DNA of 64,000 bases, from the NCBI RefSeq assembly GCF_030315975.1, contig NZ_JASXSZ010000004.1:310001-374000 (forward strand), given 5' to 3'. Shown piece by piece: positions 36,703 through 44,402 of the stretch; the stretch's first letter is position 1; every line of letters starts with the position of its first letter. The position numbers were made by a program, and so were the translations under genes. The notes below the pieces were generated by a model that worked only from the letters and a program-made list of their open reading frames with translations, was not told where the DNA came from and did no database searches. The DNA is from Microbacterium candidum. GTDB taxonomy: Bacteria; Actinomycetota; Actinomycetes; Actinomycetales; Microbacteriaceae.

Positions 36703-38721
36703 CTAGAAGCGACCGCCTCCGCGGCGACCGCGGGTACCGCCGCCGCCGAAACTTCCTGGGCTGAATCCGCCGCCTGAGCCGCCGAACCCGCCGAATCCTC
36801 CGCCGAACCCGCCACCCCGCGAGCCGCCGCTCAGAAGCGAATTGATGATGATGCCGCCGAGCACGGCGCCCATCATGTTCCCGCCACCTCCAGGGGCCGG
36901 AGCCCCCGCGGGTGCGAACGCACCCACGTCCTGCTGGGCGAGCGAAAGGGCCTCGGAGGCCAGCTGATTCGCGCGCTGCGCGTGGGCGAGGGCCTCGGCG
37001 GCATCGGTCGTCTGCAGCTGCTGGGCCTGTACGAGCTCTGCACCGGCCTGGGCGAGCCGCGTCCGTGCGTCGGCTCCGATCGCGCCCCGTCGCGCGGTCA
37101 GGTAGTCCTCTGCGGCCGAGACCTGCGCCTGCGCCTGCAGCAGCTGCTGGGACAGCACCTGACGGTCGCGGTCGGCCTGGGCCGCCGCATCCCGAATGCC
37201 CTGCACGACCCCGTCGATGCGGGTGTTGGCGACATCGAGCGCCTGGAGGATCGCGAGCGGATGCTTCTGCGTGCCGGCCATGTCGGAACGGGCCGCGGCC
37301 ACCGCCTGCTGCACCTCCGCGATCGCGCCGGCGACCCGGCCGTCGGGATCGGGCAGCGCCTGCGCCGTCGCGACATCCGTGTCGAGCTCGGACACGAGCG
37401 CCGCGGCGTGGGTCTCGCCCGCGGCGAGGTCGGCGCCGAGCGAGTCGATCGCCTGCTCGAGCAGCTTCGCCTGTCCGACGGCCTCCTCGGCCGCGCGCAG
37501 GTGGAGCGCGGCGGCTCCCGCATCCCCGCCGGTGATCGCCGCCTGAGCGGCGGTCAGCTCGGAGCCGGCGAAATCGAGGCGCTGCGTGGCCTGCTCGACG
37601 TTGTCGGTGATCGTGGCGAGCGCCTCTGGCGCGTACGACTGCGCGAGGGCTGCGAGGTGCTCCGTCGCGGTGTCGATGGCGGCGGCCGCCGCGTCCCGAT
37701 CAGCCGACGTGCGTGCCAGGGCGCCTGCCGGGTCCTGCTCCAGCTTGCGCAGCTCGTCGAACGCCTTCGCCTTCTCGTCGAGGCCGTCGTTCGCGTTCTT
37801 GCAGAGCTCGAGGATGCGGGTGCTCCAGTCGGCGCGCTCCTGGTCGGTGTCCGGTTCGTCGTCGTCGAGCTGCTGCTTCAGGCCGAACGCCTCGTCGAGC
37901 GCGGCCTTGGCCGCCGCGAGGACCGCCTGGAACTCGGTCGTCGCGGCCTCGCCGAACTGCGCCGTCGCGAAGCCGAGCTCCTGCTCGCTCGTGCGGATGG
38001 CGTCGTCCGTCGCCACGAGGGCGGCGGACGCGTCCCGCTCGAGCTGCTCCAGATCCACCGGGGCGGCGACCGCCGGAGCCGTCGCGACCGCCCGAGCCTT
38101 CCGGCGACGCGCCACGAGGACCCAGATCACCGCTCCGACGGCGAGGATCGCCGCGATCAGCAGCACCACGGTCAGCGTCGTGGACCCGCCGGCGCCGCTC
38201 TTCGCGGCGGTGAGGCCGTCGGCCGCGGCATCCACCGCGCCCAGCCAGTCGTCGTTCGCGAGCTTCGGCTGGATGTCCTGCTGTTCGATCTGGGAGAGCT
38301 GGCTCGCGCTCACCGGCCCCGCCGAGTCGCCGGACAGATAGAACTGCCGGCTGCCCGTCGCGATCGCGAGGAGGTACTGGTTCGGCCCGAGTCCGTTGTT
38401 CTCGGCGACCTGGTTCGCCCATTGCTCGGGGCTGGACGGGTTCGTGAAGGAGTCGACGTAGACGACCCACATGTCGAGGCCGGTGTCGCGCGACAGTTTC
38501 TCGAGCCGGGCCTGCGCAGCCTTCTCCTGTGTGGGCGTGAGCACGCCCGAGTCGTCGAGGACGTAGCCGCGCTTGAGCGTGACCGGGTCGGTCGCGGGGG
38601 TGAGCGCGGCGGACGCGACGGATGCGGGCCCGAACGCGAGCACGATCGCCGCCACCGCGGCGACCACGGCGACGATCGCAGACGTCACCGGCCCACGTCT
38701 CGACGAAACCACCGAGCGCAT
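36703..38721 (-). CDS. TPM-domain secreted/membrane protein with long coiled coil and Gly-rich tail
   Basis: A 672-residue protein. A signal peptide (residues 1-39, ending AxA at SVASA) precedes a TPM domain (about 45-170, with YVLDDSGVLTPTQEKAAQARL and DMWVVYVDSF), then one membrane segment (about 180-205), a long cytoplasmic Ala/Gln-rich coiled coil (about 215-600), and a tail of GGFGGGFGGF repeats ending in GTRGRRGGGRF. TPM proteins are linked to photosystem repair in plants and to unknown envelope roles in bacteria. GGAGGGGG sets the start; 21 earlier codons are open. Its partner is probably the adjacent PspA, whose coiled coil could meet the cytoplasmic part. Confidence 0.85.
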   Translation of the reverse strand: MRSVVSSRRGPVTSAIVAVVAAVAAIVLAFGPASVASAALTPATDPVTLKRGYVLDDSGVLTPTQEKAAQARLEKLSRDTGLDMWVVYVDSFTNPSSPEQWANQVAENNGLGPNQYLLAIATGSRQFYLSGDSAGPVSASQLSQIEQQDIQPKLANDDWLGAVDAAADGLTAAKSGAGGSTTLTVVLLIAAILAVGAVIWVLVARRRKARAVATAPAVAAPVDLEQLERDASAALVATDDAIRTSEQELGFATAQFGEAATTEFQAVLAAAKAALDEAFGLKQQLDDDEPDTDQERADWSTRILELCKNANDGLDEKAKAFDELRKLEQDPAGALARTSADRDAAAAAIDTATEHLAALAQSYAPEALATITDNVEQATQRLDFAGSELTAAQAAITGGDAGAAALHLRAAEEAVGQAKLLEQAIDSLGADLAAGETHAAALVSELDTDVATAQALPDPDGRVAGAIAEVQQAVAAARSDMAGTQKHPLAILQALDVANTRIDGVVQGIRDAAAQADRDRQVLSQQLLQAQAQVSAAEDYLTARRGAIGADARTRLAQAGAELVQAQQLQTTDAAEALAHAQRANQLASEALSLAQQDVGAFAPAGAPAPGGGGNMMGAVLGGIIINSLLSGGSRGGGFGGGFGGFGGSGGGFSPGSFGGGGTRGRRGGGRF

Positions 38722-38978
38722 CGAACCCCCTCCGACGGCGCGGGTCGCCGTCCGTCTTCGGCACTGCTGCGTGGCGCACAGCACCGTTTTCCGAGTCTAT
38801 TCAGCCGCCCGGACATCAAGGTAGGCGGCGTCTGTGAATCCGCGATGCCGGACGCCGGGACCCGAGAGCGGCTTCGAGGGTGCGGCGCGCCTCGGGCCGG
38901 GGAGATCGTGACCGCGATGCCGCGCGCCCGGCAGGGGAGAAGTGGCCCGGGCCGGTACGCTCCCCTCCGGAGGTGGAC

Positions 38979-39815
38979 GTGGACGACCGGTACGGATCCG
39001 ATGTGCTCGCGCCCGGGTGGAAGAAGGCGCGCGAGCGCCCGCTGCCACGGGTCGAGGCATCCCGCGATCTCGTCGTCGAGGTGATCGAGGACGGCTACTG
39101 CGGAGCGGTCGTCGGCGTCTCGGGCGGACTCGTCGAGCTCGAGGACTGGAAGGGCAGACGGCGGATGTTCCCGCTCGGACCGGGCTTCCTCATCGAGGGG
39201 CAGGCGGTCGTGCTGACCGTGCCGGCGCCCAAGGCTCCCGCGGGGAAGCAGCGCACCGCATCCGGCTCCTTCGCGGCACCCGACGGCCGCGCCCGGGTCG
39301 CGCGCGCCAGCCGCATCCTCGTCGAGGGCAAGCACGACGCCGAGCTCGTCGAGAAGGTGTGGGGCGACGACCTGCGCCACGAGGGCGTCGTCGTCGAGTT
39401 CCTGCAGGGCGTCGACCTGCTCGAGGCGGCGCTGCACGATGACCCTCCGAGCGCCGACCGCCGCTACGGCGTGCTCGTCGACCATCTCGTGCCCGGGTCC
39501 AAGGAGGCCCGCATCGCGGAGGCTGTCGAGCGGGGCCCGCACGGCGCGCACGTGCGCATCGTCGGGCACCCCTACGTCGACGTGTGGCAGTGCGTCACGC
39601 CGCGCGCGCTCGGCATCGCCGCGTGGCCGGTCGTCCCGCGGGGGATCGAGTGGAAGGTCGGCGTGTGCCGCGCCCTCGGCTGGCCGGCCGACGATCAGGC
39701 CGATCTCGCCCGCGCGTGGCAGCGGATCCTCGCCCGCGTGACGACGTACCGCGACCTCGAGCCCACGCTCCTCGGCCGCGTCGAGGAGCTCATCGACTTC
39801 GTCAGTGCTGACTGA
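38979..39815 (+). CDS. DUF3097-family protein
   Basis: A 278-residue protein of the actinobacterial DUF3097 family, starting DDRYGSDVLAPGWKK. A small beta-rich N-terminal part (about 20-75, DLVVEVIEDGYCGAVVG) is followed by ASRILVEGKHDAELVEKVWG and RYGVLVDHLVPGSKEARI, which look like the E and DxD parts of a Toprim-type domain, suggesting nucleic-acid or nucleotide chemistry. No function is established to my knowledge. GGAGG five bases before GTG 38979 sets the start, with TACGCT as -10. It precedes trmB by 26 bp. The 257-bp gap upstream holds only the two divergent promoters. Confidence 0.78.
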   Translation: MDDRYGSDVLAPGWKKARERPLPRVEASRDLVVEVIEDGYCGAVVGVSGGLVELEDWKGRRRMFPLGPGFLIEGQAVVLTVPAPKAPAGKQRTASGSFAAPDGRARVARASRILVEGKHDAELVEKVWGDDLRHEGVVVEFLQGVDLLEAALHDDPPSADRRYGVLVDHLVPGSKEARIAEAVERGPHGAHVRIVGHPYVDVWQCVTPRALGIAAWPVVPRGIEWKVGVCRALGWPADDQADLARAWQRILARVTTYRDLEPTLLGRVEELIDFVSAD

Positions 39816-39841
39816 GGACGAGGGCCGATTAGCCTTGAGGG

Positions 39842-40570
39842 ATGCCTGAAACCTCCGCCGACAAGCCGACGTATCGCGAACATCCGGTGTCGTTCGTGCG
39901 GCGCAGCGGCCGCATGTCGGAGGCTCAGGAGCGCGCCTGGACGGAGCTCGGTCCGCGCTACATGCTCGCGTTCGAGCGGGATGTCGCAGGCACGAGCGTC
40001 GCCGCGGGCAGCGCTGTCGAGGTCGCCGAGGTGTACGGACGCGAAGCGCCCCTCGTCGTGGAGATCGGCTCCGGCCAGGGGCACGCGATCGTGCACGCCG
40101 CATCCACCCGCCCCGAGGTCGATTTCCTCGCGGTGGAGGTGTTCCGGGCGGGCCTCGCCCGCACGATGCTCGACGCCGACCGCGCCGGCATCCGGAACCT
40201 GCGCCTCGCCGAGGCGAACGCGCCGGAGGTCCTGCAGAATCTGCTGCCCGCGGCATCCGTCGACGAACTCTGGATCTTCTTCCCCGACCCGTGGCACAAG
40301 GCCAAGCACAACAAGCGGCGGCTGATCACGCTTCCGTTCGCGGAGATCGTCCGCGCCGCGCTCAAGCCGGGCGGGACCCTGCGGCTCGCGACCGACTGGG
40401 AGGACTACGCGCTCCAGATGCGCGAGGTGATGGATGCTGCGCCCGGCTTCGCGCGGGCGTTCGACGGCGAGTGGGGCGCGCGCTTCGAGGGCCGCGTCGT
40501 CACGGCGTTCGAGCGCAAGGGCGCGGCGAAGGGCCGCGACATCCGCGATCTCGCCTACGTCACGGTCTGA
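39842..40570 (+). CDS. trmB: tRNA (guanine-N7-)-methyltransferase
   Basis: A 242-residue SAM-dependent enzyme that methylates G46 in the tRNA variable loop. VVEIGSGQGHAIVHAA is motif I, VEVFRAGLARTML motif II, and IFFPDPWHKAKHNKRRLI the TrmB signature with the catalytic Asp and substrate-binding basics; RLATDWEDYALQM follows. N-terminal residues 1-40 contain SFVRRSGRMSEAQERAW, also typical. TAGCCT lies six bases before the ATG, so a leaderless message is likely. Next is the riboswitch-controlled Gdx gene, which has its own promoter. Confidence 0.95.
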   Translation: MPETSADKPTYREHPVSFVRRSGRMSEAQERAWTELGPRYMLAFERDVAGTSVAAGSAVEVAEVYGREAPLVVEIGSGQGHAIVHAASTRPEVDFLAVEVFRAGLARTMLDADRAGIRNLRLAEANAPEVLQNLLPAASVDELWIFFPDPWHKAKHNKRRLITLPFAEIVRAALKPGGTLRLATDWEDYALQMREVMDAAPGFARAFDGEWGARFEGRVVTAFERKGAAKGRDIRDLAYVTV

Positions 40571-40643
40571 CCCGCGCGACCCGCTGCCCAGAGGGTGCAC
40601 AGCCTGCTCGGGTAGCGTGGGGTCCGGATCCCGAACCGGATCC

Positions 40644-40684
40644 CCGGACGACGGATCAGTACCCGGTGTGCGACAAGACTGGCC
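40644..40684 (+). promoter_or_regulatory. Guanidine-III riboswitch
   Basis: The conserved blocks of the guanidine-III (ykkC-III) aptamer are present in order: CCGGACGA, a variable strand ending CAGT, ACCCGGT, and GACAAGACTGGCC. The CCGG at the start can pair with the CCGG in ACCCGGT as the pseudoknot, and CAGT with ACTG as the helix. The aptamer ends two bases before GGAG, the ribosome-binding site of the gdx gene, so guanidine binding would control translation. TAGCGT at 40615-40620 is a plausible -10. Confidence 0.85.
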
Positions 40685-40696
40685 ATGGAGTCAGCC

Positions 40697-41017
40697 ATGT
40701 CGTGGGTCGTTCTCATCGTGTCCGGCGTGCTCGAGGCGGTCTGGGCGACCGCGCTCGGCAAGTCAGAAGGCTTCACGAAGCTCTGGCCGACCGTCGTCTT
40801 CGGCGTGGGCCTGCTCGCCTCGATGGGCGGTCTCGCGTGGGCGATGCGCGACATCCCCACCGGCACCGCGTACGCCGTGTGGGTCGGGATCGGGGCCGCG
40901 CTCACCGTCGCCTACGCGATGATCACGGGCGCCGAACCCTTCTCGATCGTCCGGATGCTCCTCATCCTCGGTCTCGTCGGCTGCGTCGTCGGACTGAAGC
41001 TGGTCGGCGAGCACTGA
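40697..41017 (+). CDS. gdx: Guanidinium exporter, SMR family (Gdx/SugE)
   Basis: A 106-residue small multidrug resistance protein with four membrane segments. MSWVVLIVSGVLEAVWATALGKS has the membrane-embedded Glu13 and the WA following it, and AWAMRDIPTGTAYAVWVGIGA is the Gdx-type second half. Gdx proteins exchange guanidinium for protons. The upstream guanidine-III riboswitch makes this assignment strong. GGAG seven bases before ATG 40697 is chosen over ATG 40685, which lies at the edge of the aptamer. Its last 255 bp are also covered on the other strand by the open C-terminus of the serine hydrolase gene. Confidence 0.93.
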   Translation: MSWVVLIVSGVLEAVWATALGKSEGFTKLWPTVVFGVGLLASMGGLAWAMRDIPTGTAYAVWVGIGAALTVAYAMITGAEPFSIVRMLLILGLVGCVVGLKLVGEH

Positions 41018-42400
41018 CCGCGGCGGCTGGCGCCTGCGCGGATACAGGCGCGCGTTCGTGTGGAGGTAGCGGGCCGCACCGTCCTCGATGTCGAACAGCG
41101 CGACGGTCTGCGGGTCCTCCGACTCGTCAGCGCCCGGCATCAGGAACTGCGTGTCGCTGATGGGGAGGAGGTCGTACGTGATCCGATCGGGCAGTCCGAG
41201 GATCGCGGCGTGGAACGGATCGACGTCGTGTCCGAGCCGCAGTCGCCCGTCCTCGATGACGACCTCGAAGCTCGTGCCCGGGCGCTCGTAGACCCCGACA
41301 TAGCGCGCGGCGTCGATGCGCACACGCGGATCGGGGGCGGGCAAGGGCGGGATCCGGACGGTGCCGATCTCGGCGAGGATCACGTCGAACACCTGCTTGT
41401 AGAGGCTCTCGCGCGGACCGCCGTTCGTCAGCAGCACGAGGGCGAGGTCGTCGTCGGGCAGGATGCGCAGGCGCGCGTTCTGCCCGATCGTGCTGCCGTC
41501 GTGCCCGTACACCGTCTGGCCCTTCCAGTCGCTGACGACGAGGCCGAGCGCCCACTCCGAACCGAGCGTGTAGGGATCGGGGATCGGGACGCGGGACGTC
41601 ATCATCTCGTCCAGCGCGGCGGCCGAGAGGATGCGGCGCCCGTTCGCCGCGACCCCGTCGTGCAGGAACACGTGGGCGAAGTCGAGAACCTCCCGTGCGG
41701 TGGAACTGATCCCGCCGCCCGCGCCGAACGCGCGGGGTAGGTGATCCACCGGGGTCGGGATCGGATCCGCGCCGTGCGCAGGAACGAGGTGACCGCGCGC
41801 CGCGCGATCGGGATCGATCTCCTCGTGCCACGCCGATGTGCCCGCGAGCCCCAGCGGTCCGAACAGCCGGTCCGCCATCGCGCGGTGCCAGGGCTTGTCG
41901 TCGCTCACCTCGATGATGCGGGCGAGGATCGCGTAGCCGAGCGCCGCGCTATATCCGTGGGTGAAGCCGAGCGGGCTCACCTGCGGAGCGTCGGCGATGC
42001 CGTCCACCATCCGCGCGTAGACGTCCTCGCCTTCGCCCGGGTCTCCGTAGGCTTCCTCGATGCCGCTCGTGTGGTGGAGGAGGTGGCGCGTGGTCACCCG
42101 CGCGCTCACCTCGGGGTCGGCGACGGCGAAGCGGGGGAGGTATCGACGGACCGGTTCATCGAGTTCGACCGTCCCTGTGTCCACGAGCTGCATGAGAGCC
42201 GTCGCCGTCCAGGCCTTCGTCATCGACCCGCACTGGAAGAGCGTGTCGGCCCGCACCGGCTCGCCCGTCGTGACGTCCTTCACGCCGTAGGCGTACTCCG
42301 TCGTCTCGCCGCGGTGCCGCACGCCGATCACGGCGCCCGGCGTGCGGTACTCCGCGAAGATCTCATCGAACCGCGGCCCGAGCCGAGCGAGATCGATCAT
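40763..42400 (-). CDS. Serine hydrolase (class C beta-lactamase fold) with antisense C-terminal extension
   Basis: A 545-residue protein as read to its first stop codon. Residues 1 to about 350 form a class-C beta-lactamase/DD-peptidase-like domain: Ser59-x-x-Lys62 in CGSMTKAW, Tyr150 in HGYSAALGY, and the HxG motif in YGHDGSTIGQ; a lipocalin-like domain follows to about 455 (YVGVYERPGTSFEVVIEDGR). The likely natural end is near LHTNARLYPRR, but no stop occurs there, and the frame runs 84 more codons antisense to gdx as a charged, low-complexity tail. The stop may have been lost, or there is a sequence error. The ATG overlaps the small upstream gene by 4 bp. Confidence 0.8.
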   Translation of the reverse strand: MIDLARLGPRFDEIFAEYRTPGAVIGVRHRGETTEYAYGVKDVTTGEPVRADTLFQCGSMTKAWTATALMQLVDTGTVELDEPVRRYLPRFAVADPEVSARVTTRHLLHHTSGIEEAYGDPGEGEDVYARMVDGIADAPQVSPLGFTHGYSAALGYAILARIIEVSDDKPWHRAMADRLFGPLGLAGTSAWHEEIDPDRAARGHLVPAHGADPIPTPVDHLPRAFGAGGGISSTAREVLDFAHVFLHDGVAANGRRILSAAALDEMMTSRVPIPDPYTLGSEWALGLVVSDWKGQTVYGHDGSTIGQNARLRILPDDDLALVLLTNGGPRESLYKQVFDVILAEIGTVRIPPLPAPDPRVRIDAARYVGVYERPGTSFEVVIEDGRLRLGHDVDPFHAAILGLPDRITYDLLPISDTQFLMPGADESEDPQTVALFDIEDGAARYLHTNARLYPRRRQPPRSVLADQLQSDDAADETEDEEHPDDREGFGARDHRVGDGERGPDPDPHGVRGAGGDVAHRPRETAHRGEQAHAEDDGRPELREAF

Positions 42401-42663
42401 CGTGCGGTCCGGGGGAGCCCGACCGCGTTGGCGGCGTCGGCCTCGAAGCACTCCGTGATCGCGGCGCCGTGGGCGTGCTCGTCGAGCAACGTCTGGACCG
42501 CCTCGAGCGAGTCGTGGCTGATCACGTTCACGGCCCGGGTGCCGCCGGTGTCGGCGACCGCCGCGCGCCACGCCGCGCCCCGCGGCAGACGGCCGTGCGC
42601 CTTCTTCATGCCGTCCCAGAACCGGTCCGAGTCGGTCACGGTCGATATGGCCAGGATGTGCAT
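42397..42663 (-). CDS. Small protein of unknown function, coupled to the serine hydrolase
   Basis: An 88-residue protein starting MHILAISTVTDSDRFWDGMK, with VADTGGTRAVNVISHDSLEAV in the middle. The alpha/beta pattern and size suggest a dimeric ferredoxin-like (ABM/DUF-type) fold, but I do not recognise the family. AAGGAGG six bases before the ATG is an ideal ribosome site. The 3' end overlaps the serine hydrolase start (ATGA). Its promoter carries the paired GTTGCGT operator and is divergent from the HTH regulator gene, so that regulator probably controls it. Confidence 0.75.
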   Translation of the reverse strand: MHILAISTVTDSDRFWDGMKKAHGRLPRGAAWRAAVADTGGTRAVNVISHDSLEAVQTLLDEHAHGAAITECFEADAANAVGLPRTAR

Positions 42664-42694
42664 CACGTGCCTCCTTGTGTTTCTGATCGTCGAA

Positions 42695-42729
42695 ACGCTA
42701 CGTTGCGTTTTGCGCATCGTCAACGCAAC
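42695..42729 (-). promoter_or_regulatory. Promoter with operator between -35 and -10
   Basis: On the minus strand TTGACG (42723 to 42718) and TAGCGT (42700 to 42695) form a sigma-70-like promoter with a 17-bp spacer. GTTGCGT (42702-42708) and ACGCAAC (42723-42729) are perfect 7-bp inverted repeats with a 14-bp spacer spanning the same interval, so a bound regulator would cover the core promoter. Confidence 0.75.
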
Positions 42730-42750
42730 AGCATGGATATCGAACGGATC

Positions 42751-42777
42751 GTTGCGTAGGATGCATCTGAACGCAAC
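42751..42777 (+). promoter_or_regulatory. Second GTTGCGT operator at the regulator promoter
   Basis: GTTGCGT and ACGCAAC recur as perfect inverted repeats with a 13-bp spacer. The left arm overlaps TAGGAT, a -10 candidate for the HTH regulator, which suggests autoregulation. A partial GTTGCG also lies at 42785-42790. Confidence 0.7.
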
Positions 42778-42813
42778 TCACCATGTTGCGATCGTGCGGG
42801 CTCGGAGGATCGC

Positions 42814-43731
42814 ATGGCCGGAGGCCGTCTCTCGATCGACGACCGGCGGTCGATCGCCGCAGGAATGGCCGAAGGGCTCTCATACGCAGAGATCGGGCGC
42901 CGGATCGGGCGGCCCACCTCGACCGTCAGCCGCGAGGTCGCGCGGAACGGGCATCGCTCGTATGCGCCCCAGCGGGCCCAGGATGCGGCCCGGCATCCGT
43001 CCCGTCGGCACGACGACGCCGACATCCCTGCCGCTCCCGCCGACCTTCGCCGTGAGTACGTCGACGAGCTGGCCGCGTACCTCGCGGCGACGGGCATGTC
43101 GAAGACGTCGGCCCGTGTGTTCGCCGACCTGATGACCGCCGACAGCGGCCTCACGGCCGCGGATCTCGTGCGAGGGCTCCGGGTGAGCCCGGCGTCCGTC
43201 TCGAAGACGATCCGCGCGCTCGAGGACATGGATCTCGTGGAGCGTCGTTCGGAGCCGGGAAGCCGGCGCGAGCGCTACTCGGTCGCAGACGACGTGTGGA
43301 CGCGCGCCGTCCGCGCCGACTCCAGCGGGCACGCCGGCGTCGCCGATGTCGCCGAGCGAGGCATCGCCGTCTTCGGTGCGGAGACGGTGGCGGGGATGCG
43401 CCTCGCCAGGATGGGGCGGTTCTTCGGCGATCTCAGCGAGCAGATGCAAGGCGCGAAGGTCGGCGATCCCGGTATGGACGACGCCGGCGTGCTCGTCGCC
43501 GCCCTCGGGTGCGCGCGACGTCCGATGGCGCCGGCTGAGTTGGCGAGCGCGCTCGGATGGGCGCAGGATCGCATCGACGCCGCCCTCGACCTGCTGAAGC
43601 GGAGGCCGCTCCTGGCCGATCCGTTCCTGCTCCACCAGACCGAGGCGGGTTATGAGCTCGGGCCGCGACCCGACCGGTTGTCTCGCGAGCAGCGCGACGC
43701 GCTCGCCGGGATCCGGCCCGACTACGCGTAG
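42814..43731 (+). CDS. Transcription regulator with IS30-type HTH plus MarR/GbsR-like winged helix
   Basis: A 305-residue protein. Residues 5-45 (LSIDDRRSIAAGMAEGLSYA, then EIGRRIGRPTSTVSREVARN) are the HTH_38 domain otherwise known from IS30-family transposases. Residues about 70-155 are a MarR/GbsR-type winged helix (SKTSARVFADLMTADSGLTA; RGLRVSPASVSKTIRALEDM). The C-terminal part (about 160-300) contains another winged-helix-like region but no DDE catalytic domain, so this is a regulator, not a transposase. GGAGG five bases before the ATG sets the start. Two GTTGCGT/ACGCAAC operators upstream are the probable targets. It ends overlapping the convergent TetR gene by 10 bp. Confidence 0.8.
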   Translation: MAGGRLSIDDRRSIAAGMAEGLSYAEIGRRIGRPTSTVSREVARNGHRSYAPQRAQDAARHPSRRHDDADIPAAPADLRREYVDELAAYLAATGMSKTSARVFADLMTADSGLTAADLVRGLRVSPASVSKTIRALEDMDLVERRSEPGSRRERYSVADDVWTRAVRADSSGHAGVADVAERGIAVFGAETVAGMRLARMGRFFGDLSEQMQGAKVGDPGMDDAGVLVAALGCARRPMAPAELASALGWAQDRIDAALDLLKRRPLLADPFLLHQTEAGYELGPRPDRLSREQRDALAGIRPDYA

Positions 43732-44363
43732 GAGCCGAGTGCGGCAGTGGGTTCCGCGCCCGCGGCTTCGAGGACGGCCGTCATCCCGGCGACCGCGGCC
43801 AGGTAAGGCTCTTCTGAGCCGGTGAGCACCGAGCGGGCGTTCGACAGTTCGTACAGCGCGAGAAGAGTGAAGGTCAGGGTGTGCGCATCCCCGGTGAGCT
43901 CGCCGCTGTCGACCGCGTAGGCGACCTGTGCTTCGAGGTATCCCTCCCAGCTCGCGATGTGGTCGCGGATCGCGTCGCGCACGGGGCCGGGCTTCGAGCC
44001 CATGTCGGCTGCGCACGCCTGGAAGAAGCAGCCGCCCGAGAAGACGCGCGTCCGCGAGTACGCGAGGAGTGCGGTGAGCAGTGCGACGACCCGGTCGAGT
44101 CCGCGGGGGAGTGCGCGCGCAGGGTCGACCACCTGGCGGCGGAAGATATCGGCGGCCGCATCCACGGTCGCGAGCTGAAGTGCCTCTTTCGTCCCGAAGA
44201 GGGTGGCGATGCTGCTCTTGCTGCGCCCCGTCGACTCGGCGAGCAGGCCGATCGTGACCCCGTCGAGGCCGACGGTCGTGGCGAGGTCGGTCGACTCGGC
44301 GAGGATCCGCTCGCGGGATGCGGCGCCCCGCGCGCGCCGTCCGTCCGTCTCGATCGTGCTCAC
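43722..44363 (-). CDS. TetR-family regulator
   Basis: A 213-residue regulator. The N-terminal HTH is SRERILAESTDLATTVGLDG with TIGLLAESTGRSKSSIATLF, typical of TetR proteins; the C-terminal ligand domain contains FSGGCFFQACAADMGSKPGPVRD, a TetR_C-type stretch common in this subgroup. GTG 44363 lies seven bases after TATAGT on the minus strand, so the message is probably leaderless; open sequence continues upstream without support. It shares a palindromic operator with the divergent alpha/beta hydrolase gene, which is its probable target. Confidence 0.88.
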   Translation of the reverse strand: MSTIETDGRRARGAASRERILAESTDLATTVGLDGVTIGLLAESTGRSKSSIATLFGTKEALQLATVDAAADIFRRQVVDPARALPRGLDRVVALLTALLAYSRTRVFSGGCFFQACAADMGSKPGPVRDAIRDHIASWEGYLEAQVAYAVDSGELTGDAHTLTFTLLALYELSNARSVLTGSEEPYLAAVAGMTAVLEAAGAEPTAALGSYA

Positions 44364-44370
44364 GGAGTTA

Positions 44371-44396
44371 ACTATACGCACGTTCGTATGTATAGT
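44371..44396. promoter_or_regulatory. Shared TetR operator and back-to-back promoters
   Basis: The 26-bp interval is a near-palindrome whose ends, ACTATAC and GTATAGT, are the two -10 hexamers (TATAGT on each strand). Ten of thirteen positions are symmetric. On the plus strand TTAACT (44368-44373) is a -35 with a 17-bp spacer. One TetR dimer would block both leaderless genes. Confidence 0.8.
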
Positions 44397-44402
44397 GCAG
44401 TC

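Noticed and set aside
42814..43731. IS30-like transposase
   Set aside because: Only the HTH_38 domain is shared with IS30; no DDE catalytic domain, no terminal inverted repeats, and it is divergent from a co-regulated operon.
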